The notes below the pieces were generated by a model. It worked only from the letters and a program-made list of their open reading frames with translations. It did no database searches and was not told where the DNA came from. Below are positions 11,374-19,478 of a stretch of DNA of 64,000 bases, piece by piece; position 1 is the first letter of the stretch, and the number at the start of each line of letters is the position of its first letter. Both the position numbers and the translations under genes were made by a program. The stretch covers positions 3,038,001-3,102,000 of the forward strand of contig NZ_JAJOLP010000001.1 of assembly GCF_021129215.1 (NCBI RefSeq). The letters are read 5' to 3'. This stretch comes from Agromyces sp. S2-1-8. GTDB lineage: Bacteria; Actinomycetota; Actinomycetes; Actinomycetales; Microbacteriaceae.

Positions 11374-11810
11374 TGCGCCGCTCCAGTCGACCGGTAGGCG
11401 TTCACGACGCCCTTGCGCAGGACGAGGTTGCCGTAGGGCCGGAGCTCGCCCGTCCGGACGATCAGTCGAGCGCCGGCCGCCCGCTCGTAGAACGCGAACC
11501 GCTCGAGCTCGCCGACGCGGTCGTCGGCCACGGCCGCGGCCGCGACGAGCTCGTGCTGCACGGGCAGCCGCTCGCCGCCCTCGGCGGTCATGAGCAGCAC
11601 CGACGCGCCCTCGTAGCCGTCGAGCGGCACGACCGTGCGGATGGCCTCGACCACCTGCGCGGCGGCGATGCCTGGTGCTTCGACGACGGCGGCGCCGACC
11701 CGGTGCGCCGGGAAGTTCGCATCGGCGACGACGAGTTCGTCGCCGTGGCCGAGCCGATCGAGCGCGGCCAGCAACTCGCCGCCGAGGATCGGGTTGATGC
11801 CACTCAGCAC
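11370..11810 (-). CDS. fucU: RbsD/FucU family sugar mutarotase, probable L-fucose mutarotase
   Basis: Interconverts sugar anomers so the imported sugar can be oxidised. 146 residues from the GTG at 11810, which has an AAGGAAGAG site at proper distance and starts the family's typical VLSGINPILGGELL. The family's HGDELVVADANFPAHR with the catalytic His/Asp follows near residue 22. The fuconate-pathway genes next door argue for FucU rather than RbsD (ribose pyranase). First gene of the transporter operon; an inverted repeat lies 28 bases upstream of the start. An upstream in-frame start at 11867 is possible but lies on the far side of the operator. Confidence 0.88.
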
Positions 11811-11837
11811 GTGGGCCTCTCTTCCTTGAGATGTGGT

Positions 11838-11864
11838 GATGAGTGTACTACTCATCCGATGTTT
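11838..11864. promoter_or_regulatory. operator candidates upstream of fucU transporter operon
   Basis: GATGAGT (11838-11844) and its complement ACTCATC (11850-11856) form a perfect 7-bp inverted repeat with a GTACT spacer. Overlapping its right arm is CATCCGATGTTT (11853-11864), a 12-mer repeated on the opposite strand in front of the fuconate dehydratase operon at 15069-15080. The shared element is a candidate site for the FadR-type regulator at 6924-7595. Confidence 0.5.
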
Positions 11865-11922
11865 CATGAGGTTTCAGCGATGAACGTTGCGAATCCGTAG
11901 CGAAAGCGGCGCAGAGATCGGA

Positions 11923-12765
11923 TTACTCAAGGCAATACACCCGCTCGGCCGTACCGCCGAGGACCGCGGCCAGCTCGGACGGGGCCAGGTCGTCGAGGCA
12001 CGCGCGCATCACGCGCCAGGTCGATGCGTAGCCGCCGTGCGGCACCGACATCGGCCAGTCGCCACCGTACATGAGCCGGTCGGCGCCGAACAGGTCGAGC
12101 GCGACCTCGAACAACGGTCGCACGGACGACTCGTCGAAGGCGACCCCGGGCAGGTGGAGCCCCGAGAACTTCGCGACCGTGTTGGGCAGGGCGGCCGTCG
12201 CGGCGAACTCCCGACGCCACTCGTCGAAGCCGTCGCCACCGACGGGCGGTTTCGCCAGGTGGTCGATCACGACGGTGAGCGCGGGGAGCTCAGCCGCGAG
12301 GCGACGGGCGGCACCGAGGTGGCGCGGCCACGCATCGGGCACGTCGAACGCGAGGCCGCGCGCTGCGACCTCGGCGAGCGACGACCGCACGGCCGGCAGG
12401 TCGAGGAAGTCGTCGCGCGGGTCGTCGTGCACGAGATGGCGGATGCCTCGGAGCCGACGCTCCTCCGAGAGGTCGTCGAGCGCGTCGATCGCGGCAGCGG
12501 TGTCGTCGAGGGGCACCCAGCCGACGACGCCGGCCACCCACTCGTGCCGCGCGGCGACGTCGAGCATGAATCGGGTGTCGGCGGCGGAATCGGCGGCCTG
12601 GACGAGGATGGCCGCATCGATTCCGGCGGCGTCGAGCTCCACCCGGGCGTCGCCGGGGCCGAAGTCGGCGTAGAGCGGTCCGAGCTCGGGCGTGATCCAG
12701 GGGTAGGCCCCCTCCGAGCGGGTCCACAGGTGGAGGTGGGCGTCGATCGTGCGGGCCGCGGTCAC
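11923..12765 (-). CDS. amidohydrolase-superfamily L-fuconolactonase
   Basis: Predicted to open L-fuconolactone to L-fuconate, step two of oxidative fucose breakdown. 280 residues, TIM-barrel amidohydrolase_2 type: the N-terminal metal motif is IDAHLHLW, VIDHLAKPP lies near residue 175, and the C-terminal MYGGDWPMS carries the conserved Asp. These match the lactonase clade described in Xanthomonas fucose catabolism (family knowledge). The GTG start at 12765 overlaps the AKR stop codon (GTGA). Last gene of the dehydratase-AKR-lactonase operon. A different sugar lactone is possible, but the surrounding five enzymes make fucose the simplest reading. Confidence 0.85.
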   Translation of the reverse strand: MTAARTIDAHLHLWTRSEGAYPWITPELGPLYADFGPGDARVELDAAGIDAAILVQAADSAADTRFMLDVAARHEWVAGVVGWVPLDDTAAAIDALDDLSEERRLRGIRHLVHDDPRDDFLDLPAVRSSLAEVAARGLAFDVPDAWPRHLGAARRLAAELPALTVVIDHLAKPPVGGDGFDEWRREFAATAALPNTVAKFSGLHLPGVAFDESSVRPLFEVALDLFGADRLMYGGDWPMSVPHGGYASTWRVMRACLDDLAPSELAAVLGGTAERVYCLE

Positions 12766-13727
12766 GGGATGAGCCCCTCTTCGCGGAGTCGCGACCAGAG
12801 CCCGTCGGGCAGCGGGGCGTGCACGCGCCGCGCGTTCTGCGCGATGTCGGCGGCGCGAGCCGACCCGACGACGACCGCGCGCACCGCGGGATGCTGAAGC
12901 GGGTACTGGATCGCGGCGACGGGCAGTTCGACGCCCTCGGCCTCGCACGCCGCGGCGAGCCGGCGCGCGCGCTCGAGCAGCCGGGGAGGGACGGCGCCGT
13001 AGTCGTACCGCGCGGTCGCGCCCGGCGTCGAGGTCGCGAGCAGGCCCGAGTTGAACACCGCGGCCGCGACCACTCCGACGCCCCGCTCGCTGCAGAGCGG
13101 CAGCAGTTCGGCGAGCGCGGGCTGCTCGAGCAGGGTGTACCGCCCGGCGATCATGACGAGGTCGAGGTCGCCCTCGCGAACGGCTCGCGCCGCGGCATCC
13201 GCGCTGTTCGTGCCGATGCCGATCGCGCCGACGACACCCTCCTCCCTGAGCCTGGCGAGCGCGGGGAGGCCCTCGGCCAATCCCCGGTCGAGGTCGTACG
13301 CGTCGGGGTCGTGGAGGTACGCGATGTCGATGCGGTCGATGCCGAGCCGCTCGAGCGAGTCTTCGATGCTGCGCCGGATGCCCGCCTCGCCGGGGTCGAA
13401 GCGCCGCACGGTGCGGTCGGGCACCGCGAAGTCGAAGGCCATGTCGTCGCCGCCCGAGAAGTCGGGGTTCGGGTCGAGCACCCGGCCGACCTTCGTCGAG
13501 ACGACGAACTCGTCTCGCGGTCGGTCGCGCAGGGCCTCGCCCAGCCGGCGCTCCGAGAGGCCGAGGCCGTAGTGCGGCGCGGTGTCGAAGTACCGGACGC
13601 CCGACTCCCACGCCGCGTCGACGGCGGCACGGGCGTCGTCGTCGCTCACCTCGCGATAGAGATTGCCGATCGAGGCCGCCCCGTAGCCGAGGGGACCGAG
13701 ACGCTCGGCGGTGAAGGGTCCGCTCAT
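12762..13727 (-). CDS. aldo/keto reductase, probable L-fucose (D-threo-aldose) 1-dehydrogenase
   Basis: Predicted to oxidise L-fucose to its lactone with NAD(P)+. 321 residues, an AKR (alpha/beta)8 barrel. The catalytic Asp and Tyr lie in [17 protein letters not shown] near residues 45-58, the Lys in FVVSTKVGR near 79, and the His in IAYLHDPD near 126. The sequence after the start ([18 protein letters not shown]) is typical of D-threo-aldose/L-fucose dehydrogenases. ATG 13727 overlaps the dehydratase stop (ATGA). Confidence 0.86.
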   Translation of the reverse strand: MSGPFTAERLGPLGYGAASIGNLYREVSDDDARAAVDAAWESGVRYFDTAPHYGLGLSERRLGEALRDRPRDEFVVSTKVGRVLDPNPDFSGGDDMAFDFAVPDRTVRRFDPGEAGIRRSIEDSLERLGIDRIDIAYLHDPDAYDLDRGLAEGLPALARLREEGVVGAIGIGTNSADAAARAVREGDLDLVMIAGRYTLLEQPALAELLPLCSERGVGVVAAAVFNSGLLATSTPGATARYDYGAVPPRLLERARRLAAACEAEGVELPVAAIQYPLQHPAVRAVVVGSARAADIAQNARRVHAPLPDGLWSRLREEGLIP

Positions 13728-15040
13728 GCGGGCACCTCGGTCGGGTCGTCGATCACGTGCGAGCCGCGCCAGGTGTAGCGCTCGATCGATGCGGCGAGCA
13801 TCTCGGTGCCGGCACCCGGCGCGGTCGGGATGAGGTAGCGCCCCCGCTCGACGACGGCGGGCGTGGCGAAGTGCTCGTGGAGGTGGTCGACGAACTCGAT
13901 CATGCGTCCCTCCATGCTGCCGGAGAGCGCGACGTAGTCGAACATCGAGAGGTGCTGCACCGCTTCGCACAGCCCGACGCCGCCGGCGTGCGGGCACACG
14001 GGCACGCCGTACTTCGCCGCGAGCACGAGGTTCGCGAGGTTCTCGTTGACCCCGCCGACGCGCGCCGCGTCGATCTGCATGACGTGCATGCCGCCGGCCT
14101 GCAGCAGCTGCTTGAAGACGATGCGGTTCTGCACGTGCTCGCCCGTGGCCACGCGCACCGGCGCGATGCCGCGGGCGATCGCGGCGTGGCCGAGGACGTC
14201 GTCGGGACTCGTCGGCTCCTCGATCCAGGCGAGGTCGAACCCGGCGAGCGCTCGCACCCATTCGATCGCCTCGTCGACGCCCCAGCGCTGGTTCGCGTCG
14301 ATCGCGATCGGGAAGTCCTCTCCGACGGCGGCCCGGGCGATGCCGAGCCGGCGGATGTCGTCGTCGAGCGAGGCGCCGACCTTGAGCTTGATCTGCGGGT
14401 AGCCGTCGGCGACGGCTTCGCGGCAGAGCCGGTCGAGCTTCTCGTCGGAGTAGCCGAGCCAGCCGGGCGTCGTCGTGTACGCGGGGTAGCCGCCTTCGAG
14501 GAGCTTCGCGGTGCGTTCGGCGCGCCCGGGCTCTGCGGCGCGGAAGAGCTCGAGCGCCTCGGCGGGGGTGACGGCGTCGGAGATGTAGCGGAAGTCGATG
14601 AGGGCGACGAGCTCCTCGGGGCTGAGCCCGGCGAGCAGCTGCCAGAGCGGGAGCCCTGCGCGCTTGGCCTTGAGGTCCCACAGGGCGTTGAGCGCGGCGC
14701 CGATCGCCATGTGCATGACGCCCTTCTCGGGGCCGAGCCAGCGCAGCTGCGAGTCGTGCGCGAGCAGGCGCCAGGCCGCGCCCATGTCGCCGAGCAGGGT
14801 GTCGACGTCGCGGCCGAGGAGGTGCCCGCGGAGCGCGTCGAGCGCGGCGACCTGCACGTCGTTGCCACGGCCGATCGTGAAGACGAAGGCGTGACCGGCG
14901 AGCCCGTCGGCCGCATCGGTGCGGATGACGAGGTAGGCGGCCGAATAGTCGGGGTCGGGATTCATCGCATCCGACCCGTCGAGTTCGAGGGAGGTCGGGA
15001 ACCGGATATCCCGGGTGTCGACACTGACGATCCTGCTCAT
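13724..15040 (-). CDS. L-fuconate dehydratase (enolase superfamily)
   Basis: Dehydrates L-fuconate to 2-keto-3-deoxy-L-fuconate. 438 residues, the length of characterised fuconate dehydratases. The mandelate-racemase-type barrel has the KxK base motif in [11 protein letters not shown] near residue 220, metal ligands in IAIDANQRW (Asp), [11 protein letters not shown] (Glu) and [10 protein letters not shown] (Glu), and the second base His in [11 protein letters not shown] near 350. The N-terminal [17 protein letters not shown] stretch is a strong marker of this subgroup. First gene of a three-gene minus-strand operon, divergent from the FAH-SDR pair; the 147-base gap holds tandem operator-like repeats. 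Confidence 0.93.
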   Translation of the reverse strand: MSRIVSVDTRDIRFPTSLELDGSDAMNPDPDYSAAYLVIRTDAADGLAGHAFVFTIGRGNDVQVAALDALRGHLLGRDVDTLLGDMGAAWRLLAHDSQLRWLGPEKGVMHMAIGAALNALWDLKAKRAGLPLWQLLAGLSPEELVALIDFRYISDAVTPAEALELFRAAEPGRAERTAKLLEGGYPAYTTTPGWLGYSDEKLDRLCREAVADGYPQIKLKVGASLDDDIRRLGIARAAVGEDFPIAIDANQRWGVDEAIEWVRALAGFDLAWIEEPTSPDDVLGHAAIARGIAPVRVATGEHVQNRIVFKQLLQAGGMHVMQIDAARVGGVNENLANLVLAAKYGVPVCPHAGGVGLCEAVQHLSMFDYVALSGSMEGRMIEFVDHLHEHFATPAVVERGRYLIPTAPGAGTEMLAASIERYTWRGSHVIDDPTEVPA

Positions 15041-15068
15041 GGCGTCCTTTCGTGGGCGCCTTGAGCAT

Positions 15069-15091
15069 AAACATCGGATGTCTCGGATGTC
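15069..15091. promoter_or_regulatory. operator candidate between divergent fuconate operons
   Basis: AAACATCGGATG (15069-15080) is the exact complement of the 12-mer at 11853-11864. It includes the inverted repeat ACATC-G-GATGT (15071-15081), and TCGGATGTC occurs twice in perfect tandem (15074-15082 and 15083-15091). The position suits joint control of the dehydratase operon and the FAH-SDR operon. Confidence 0.5.
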
Positions 15092-15187
15092 AACTGCCTC
15101 GGAGTATGCAAGAATCGCCGTGAATCATCACCAAGCCTCGCGCATACTTCAGATGTTCGCGTGCCCGTGACCGGAAGGACCACCAGA

Positions 15188-16036
15188 ATGAGATTCGCCA
15201 GGCTCGGCGACGCCGGCTCCGAGATCCCCGTGCTGCTCGACGGCGAGCGCGTGCTCGACCTGCGGGGCCTCACCGCCGACATCGACGGCGCCTTCCTCGC
15301 CGGCGACGGCCCGGATCGCGCCGCGGCCGCACTCGCGGCGGGGCGGCTGCCCGAGCTCACGGGCGCAGCCGGCCTCCGCGTCGGGGCGCCGATCTCCCGA
15401 CCGGGCGCGGTCTACTGCATCGGCATGAACTACGCGGCGCACGCCGCGGAATCGGGGTCGGCCCCGCCCGAGCAGCTCGTGATGTTCATGAAGTCGCCGA
15501 ACACGGTCGTCGGGCCCGACGACGACGTGACGATCCCGCCGGGCAGCGAGAAGACCGACTGGGAGGTCGAGCTCGGCATCGTGATCGGGCGACGCGCGAG
15601 CCGGCTCCGCTCCCCCGCCGAGGCGCGTGCGCACATCGCCGGGTTCGTGACGGCCAACGACCTCTCGGAGCGCGACTGGCAGCTGGCGGTCTCGGGCGGT
15701 CAGTGGTCCAAGGGCAAGAGCGCACCAGGGTTCTGCCCGACCGGCCCGTGGCTCGTGACGCCCGACGAGCTCGACGCCGACGACGTGCGCCTGCGCAGCT
15801 TCGTGAACGGCGAGCCCCGCCAGGACTCGCGCACGAGCGACCTCATCTTCGGCATCGACACGATCGTATGGGAGCTCAGCAGGTTCCTCGCGCTCGAGCC
15901 CGGCGACCTCGTGCTCACGGGCACCCCCGAGGGCGTCGCCCTGTCTGGCCGCTTCCCCTACCTCCGTGCGGGCGACGTCGTCGAGATCGAGATCGACGGG
16001 CTCGGCCGCCAGCGCCAGCGATACGTCGACGCCTGA
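15188..16036 (+). CDS. fumarylacetoacetate-hydrolase family 2,4-diketo-3-deoxy-L-fuconate hydrolase
   Basis: Predicted last step of fucose oxidation, splitting the diketo acid to pyruvate and L-lactate. 282 residues, with a short N-terminal domain and then the FAH fold from about residue 70. Metal ligands and conserved motifs: IGMNYAAHAAES near 78, KSPNTVVGPDD near 102, DWEVELGIVIGR with the two Glu ligands near 123, ANDLSERDWQ with Asp near 158, and LTGTPEGVALS near 245. ATG 15188 is preferred over the upstream GTG because GGAAGG lies about ten bases before it. Followed after 40 bases by the SDR. Confidence 0.87.
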   Translation: MRFARLGDAGSEIPVLLDGERVLDLRGLTADIDGAFLAGDGPDRAAAALAAGRLPELTGAAGLRVGAPISRPGAVYCIGMNYAAHAAESGSAPPEQLVMFMKSPNTVVGPDDDVTIPPGSEKTDWEVELGIVIGRRASRLRSPAEARAHIAGFVTANDLSERDWQLAVSGGQWSKGKSAPGFCPTGPWLVTPDELDADDVRLRSFVNGEPRQDSRTSDLIFGIDTIVWELSRFLALEPGDLVLTGTPEGVALSGRFPYLRAGDVVEIEIDGLGRQRQRYVDA

Positions 16037-16076
16037 ACCCCTCCCCGAAGCAGTGAACGATCTCCAAGGAGCGAAC

Positions 16077-16844
16077 ATGAGCCAGCAGCCGACCGACCCC
16101 GGTGAGTTCGACGGCCTCGTCGCCGTCGTCACGGGCGGGGCGTCGGGCATCGGCGCCGCGATCGCGACGCGCCTGCGACGCGGGGGCGCCAGGGTCGCGG
16201 TCTTCGACCTCCGGCCCGAAGCGTCCGACGCCGACCTGGCGGTCGCCGTCGACGTCGCCGACGACGCGAGCGTGCGGGCGGGGGTCGAGCGCGTCGTCGC
16301 CGAGTTCGGCCGGCTCGACATCGTCGTGAACAACGCCGGCATCGGCGCCCAGGGCACGATCGAGGCGAACGCCGACGACGAGTGGCACCGGGTGCTCGAC
16401 ATCAACGTGCTCGGCATGATGCGGGTCGCCCGTGCGGCGCTGCCGCACCTGCGGCGGTCCCCCGCCGCCGCGATCGTCAACACGTCGTCGATCGCGGCGA
16501 CCGCGGGCCTGCCCGAGCGGGCGCTCTACAGTGCGAGCAAGGGCGCGGTCTCGGCGCTGACCCGCGCGATGGCGGCCGACCACCTGCGCGAGGGCATCCG
16601 CGTGAACGCGGTCAATCCGGGCACGGCGGACACCCCGTGGATCGGCCGGCTGCTCGCCCAGGCGCCCGACCCCGCGGCGGAGCGCGCCGCCCTCGAAGCG
16701 CGCCAGCCCCACGGCCGGCTCGTGGCCGCCGACGAGGTCGCCGGCGCCGTCGCCTACCTCGCGAGCCCGGCCTCGGGCTCGACGACGGGCATCGAGGTCG
16801 CAGTCGACGGGGGCATGCAGGAGCTCCGGTTGCGTCCCGCCTGA
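16077..16844 (+). CDS. short-chain dehydrogenase, probable 2-keto-3-deoxy-L-fuconate dehydrogenase
   Basis: Predicted to oxidise C4 of 2-keto-3-deoxy-L-fuconate with NAD+, feeding the hydrolase encoded just upstream. 255 residues. The Rossmann TGGASGIG motif is near residue 20, NNAG near 88, Ser in NTSSIAA near 140, and the Tyr-x-x-x-Lys pair in YSASKGAVSAL near 154. AAGGA sits six bases before the ATG at 16077. Together with the AKR, lactonase, dehydratase and FAH protein this completes the route known from Xanthomonas campestris. An alternative role as fucose 1-dehydrogenase is possible, since that enzyme is an SDR in some species. Confidence 0.84.
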   Translation: MSQQPTDPGEFDGLVAVVTGGASGIGAAIATRLRRGGARVAVFDLRPEASDADLAVAVDVADDASVRAGVERVVAEFGRLDIVVNNAGIGAQGTIEANADDEWHRVLDINVLGMMRVARAALPHLRRSPAAAIVNTSSIAATAGLPERALYSASKGAVSALTRAMAADHLREGIRVNAVNPGTADTPWIGRLLAQAPDPAAERAALEARQPHGRLVAADEVAGAVAYLASPASGSTTGIEVAVDGGMQELRLRPA

Positions 16845-16896
16845 CCCGGCGACGCTACGGCTCACCTGCTCCGGCGGGACCGTTTTCGGTCCGGCG

Positions 16897-16914
16897 GGAT
16901 GCCGCGAGGCATCC
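16897..16914. repeat. GGATGCC-GCGA-GGCATCC palindrome
   Basis: A 7-bp perfect inverted repeat around GCGA, 53 bases past the SDR stop, followed by the next gene on the same strand. It belongs to the GGATGCCTCG motif family scattered through the window (its right half is CGAGGCATCC) and may end the fucose transcript. Confidence 0.6.
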
Positions 16915-17077
16915 GGGCCCGACCGGGAACGACCGCCGGAACGCGTCGTAGGCCACGCGCGGGAGGCGAGATCCTTTCGCATCATGGAATTCGACTGTCG
17001 CCTTCGTGGAAGGTCGCCGCCGTCGGCTTGTACATGTCGACAAACGATCCCGGCGTACGGCGCGATAGCGTGGACGA

Positions 17078-17953
17078 GTGAAGTTCGCGCACCTGAGAGC
17101 CGAAGGCCAATCGACCCCACGGCTCGCGGTGGTCGTCGCCGAAGCGGCGCTCTTCCTCGACGAGGTGCTCGAGCACTCCCCCCGAGACCTGCAGGACCTC
17201 ATCGAACGCGGCCCTGAGGGCCTCGCCGAGGTGCGCGCCGCCGTCGACACGGCTCTCGAGGCCGGCGCCGAGCTCACGCCCGTGAGCGAACTGCGCCACT
17301 CGTCGGCCGTGCTGCGGCCGCCGCACATCCTGGCCATCGGAGCGAACTACGCGGCCCACTCGCAGGAGCTGAAGCTCCGCCACGAGACGGCGCCGACGAT
17401 CTTCTCGCTCTGGCCGAACTCCCTCGGAGCGCACGGCGCGACGACGACCTGGCCCGAAGACCTCACCCACCAGGTCGACTACGAGGCCGAGCTCGGCGTG
17501 ATCATCGGCCGGCCCGCCCGCGGCGTGCACGAGCGCGACGCCCTCGACTACGTCTGGGGCTACACCGTCGTCAACGACATCACGGCGCGAGACATCCAGT
17601 TCTCCGAGGCCCAGTGGTCGCGCTGCAAGTCGTTCGACGGCTTCACCCCGACCGGGCCGGTCGTGGTGACCGCCGACGAGGTCGCCGACCCGCAGGACCT
17701 CTGGCTCACCACGAACCTCGACGGCCGCATCCTGCAGGACGCCTCGACCGGCGACATGGTGCGCAGCGTCCCCGAGATCATCGCGTACCTCTCGCGCTCG
17801 GCGACCATCCCGCCGGGCACGCTCATCTCGACCGGCAGTCCCGGCGGCGCCGGCTACTCGCGCAACCCGCAGGTGTTCCTGCAGGACGGCTCGACCGTGA
17901 CGGTGTCGATCGGCGGCATCGGGTCGCTCACGACGCACTGCCGCGTGATCTGA
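17078..17953 (+). CDS. fumarylacetoacetate-hydrolase family protein (second copy)
   Basis: FAH-fold hydrolase or isomerase of a diketo or hydroxydiene acid. 291 residues, with metal-site motifs IGANYAAHSQE near residue 88, DYEAELGVIIGRP near 130, and VNDITARDIQ near 167, ending with LISTGSPGGAGYSRNPQ. It differs clearly from the copy at 15188-16036 and lacks the KSPNT motif (LWPNSLGAH instead), so it is not a recent duplicate. The GTG start at 17078 follows TAGCGT (17066-17071) by six bases, implying its own leaderless promoter. Separated from the fucose genes by 233 bases; whether it belongs to the fucose pathway is unclear. Confidence 0.82.
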   Translation: MKFAHLRAEGQSTPRLAVVVAEAALFLDEVLEHSPRDLQDLIERGPEGLAEVRAAVDTALEAGAELTPVSELRHSSAVLRPPHILAIGANYAAHSQELKLRHETAPTIFSLWPNSLGAHGATTTWPEDLTHQVDYEAELGVIIGRPARGVHERDALDYVWGYTVVNDITARDIQFSEAQWSRCKSFDGFTPTGPVVVTADEVADPQDLWLTTNLDGRILQDASTGDMVRSVPEIIAYLSRSATIPPGTLISTGSPGGAGYSRNPQVFLQDGSTVTVSIGGIGSLTTHCRVI

Positions 17954-17968
17954 CGCCACGCCGCCCGA

Positions 17969-18889
17969 TCACGACACGAGCTCCGCTCGACCGATGCCCG
18001 CGCCGAGGTGCCGACCGAGGAAGGCGCCGGCCCGATCCAGTGCCGCCGTCGACGCCTCGAGCGCGTCGAGCGACGTCTGGTAGTTGTGCGGCGCCCGGGC
18101 GGCAGCCTCGAGCACGACCTCGACGTCGTCGTGCGCCGCGTTGGCCGCGAGCCGCACTGCGTCGTCGAGCAGGAGCTCACGGGTGCCCACCTGCACGAGC
18201 ATGGGCGGCAGGCCGCGGAGGCTTGCGAACACCGGGCTCGCGAGCGGTGACGCCGCAACCTCGGCGGCGCCGCCTTCCGGGAGGTAGCGATCGGCGTAGC
18301 CGCGGATGTCGGCCTGGCTGAACAACGGGTCGTCGCCGACCCGGTCCGTGAACGAGTCGCCGCTGAGCGTCAGGTCGGCCCACGGTGAGAACACCGCGAC
18401 GGCCGCCGGCATCTCGAGCCCGGCGTCGCGTGCGGCGACGAGGGTTGCGACGGCGAGCCCGCCGCCGGCCGAGTCGCCCGCGACGACCAGACGCCGCCCG
18501 CCGACCCGATCGACCAGCTCGCGAAATGCGGCGAGCGCGTCGTCGACGGGCGCCGGAAAACGGTGTTCGGGTGCGAGCCGGTAGTCGAGCGAGTAGGCGG
18601 TCGTCCCCGCCCGCTCGGCGAGCGCCGCCGCCATGCCGACGCCGGTCGCGGCGGAACCGATGACGTACCCGCCGCCGTGCAGGTAGAGGAGTGCCCCTGC
18701 TCCCCCGTCGCCGGGCACGAGTTCGATCGCCGGACGGCCGCCGAGCACCGTGTCGCGGGCCGCGAACCCCGGGGGCGGCGGGACGGCGCCCGCGGCGAAC
18801 GCGGTCCGCATCTCGGCGACGGTGGCGTCGGCGGCGAACCTCGACGCGGCGTAGTCGGCCGAGAGTCGGTCGAACTCGAATCGTGACAT
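17969..18889 (-). CDS. alpha/beta hydrolase of the HSL/lipase-like esterase family
   Basis: Serine esterase with unknown substrate. 306 residues. The oxyanion motif LYLHGGGYVIGSA lies near residues 68-80, the nucleophile elbow VAGDSAGGGLAV near 150, an acidic residue near 245 (VQVGTRELLLDDAV), and a late His in APHNYQT. This is the HGGG/GDSAGG hormone-sensitive-lipase pattern. It is divergent from a MarR regulator across an AT-rich 83-base gap with a long inverted repeat, a common arrangement where the regulator represses the hydrolase; induction by an aromatic or lipid ester would fit but is not shown. Confidence 0.9.
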   Translation of the reverse strand: MSRFEFDRLSADYAASRFAADATVAEMRTAFAAGAVPPPPGFAARDTVLGGRPAIELVPGDGGAGALLYLHGGGYVIGSAATGVGMAAALAERAGTTAYSLDYRLAPEHRFPAPVDDALAAFRELVDRVGGRRLVVAGDSAGGGLAVATLVAARDAGLEMPAAVAVFSPWADLTLSGDSFTDRVGDDPLFSQADIRGYADRYLPEGGAAEVAASPLASPVFASLRGLPPMLVQVGTRELLLDDAVRLAANAAHDDVEVVLEAAARAPHNYQTSLDALEASTAALDRAGAFLGRHLGAGIGRAELVS

Positions 18890-18917
18890 GGGGCTCCTCC
18901 TCGCGTAGATTGCTTCC

Positions 18918-18961
18918 CAGGAATCGATATTACGGTCAATCAGATTCCTGTCAATCTAATT
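18918..18961. promoter_or_regulatory. MarR-type operator candidate
   Basis: CAGGAATC (18918-18925) pairs with GATTCCTG (18943-18950). Overlapping it are two near-direct repeats, GTCAATCAGATT (18935-18946) and GTCAATCTAATT (18950-18961), 15 bases apart. The block fills the AT-rich gap between the divergent esterase and MarR genes, so one bound repressor could block both promoters. Confidence 0.55.
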
Positions 18962-18972
18962 ACAAGGAAACA

Positions 18973-19404
18973 ATGTCCGCGGATCTCGCCCTCTTCCTCC
19001 AGCTCGTGCGCGTCGAGACGCTCTGGTACGAGCGGCTCTCCGACGAGTTGCAGGCGGCGCACGGGTTGCCGCTGTCGAGCTACGACGTGCTCAACGTCGT
19101 CGCCACCGTCGAGGCCTGCCGGGTGCAGGACATCGCACGAGAGATCGGCATCACGGTGGGGGCCGTCAGCAAGGCCGTCGATCGGCACGAGCAGGCCGGA
19201 TGGGTCGCTCGGCGCGCGAATCCGGCCGACCGCCGGTCGTCACTCGTCGAACTCACCGGCGAAGGACGTCGCCTCCTCGACGAAGCGACCCCCCTCGTGG
19301 CGACGTCGCTCCGAGCGCGCCTCGCCGTGCTCGACGCCGGTCGGCGTGCGGCGCTGGCCGACGCCCTCGCCGCGCTCCGCGAGGCACTCGACTCCCCCGC
19401 CTGA
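18973..19404 (+). CDS. MarR-family transcriptional regulator
   Basis: 143 residues, normal for MarR. Dimerisation helices flank a winged helix (about 35-100) with QDIAREIGITVGAVSKAVDR as recognition helix and the wing motif RRANPADRRSSLVELTGEG. AAGGAAA precedes the ATG at 18973. Likely represses itself and the divergent esterase. No conserved Cys for redox sensing stands out. Confidence 0.9.
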   Translation: MSADLALFLQLVRVETLWYERLSDELQAAHGLPLSSYDVLNVVATVEACRVQDIAREIGITVGAVSKAVDRHEQAGWVARRANPADRRSSLVELTGEGRRLLDEATPLVATSLRARLAVLDAGRRAALADALAALREALDSPA

Positions 19405-19429
19405 CCGCACCGGTGCGCCCGCAGAGACG

Positions 19430-19475
19430 GGATGCCTCGGGCCGACGTCGGCGAGACGCCCGCCCCGAGGCATCC
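19430..19475. terminator. GGATGCCTCGG palindrome, terminator between convergent genes
   Basis: GGATGCCTCGG (19430-19440) and CCGAGGCATCC (19465-19475) form an 11-bp perfect stem; the loop contains a further palindrome GCCGACGTCGGC. It fills the gap between the marR and aspA stop codons. Confidence 0.7.
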
Positions 19476-19478
19476 GCG

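Noticed and set aside
17028-17043. TTGT-N8-ACAA inverted repeat before the second FAH gene
   Set aside because: Four-base arms are too short to separate from chance, and it overlaps the likely -35 region.
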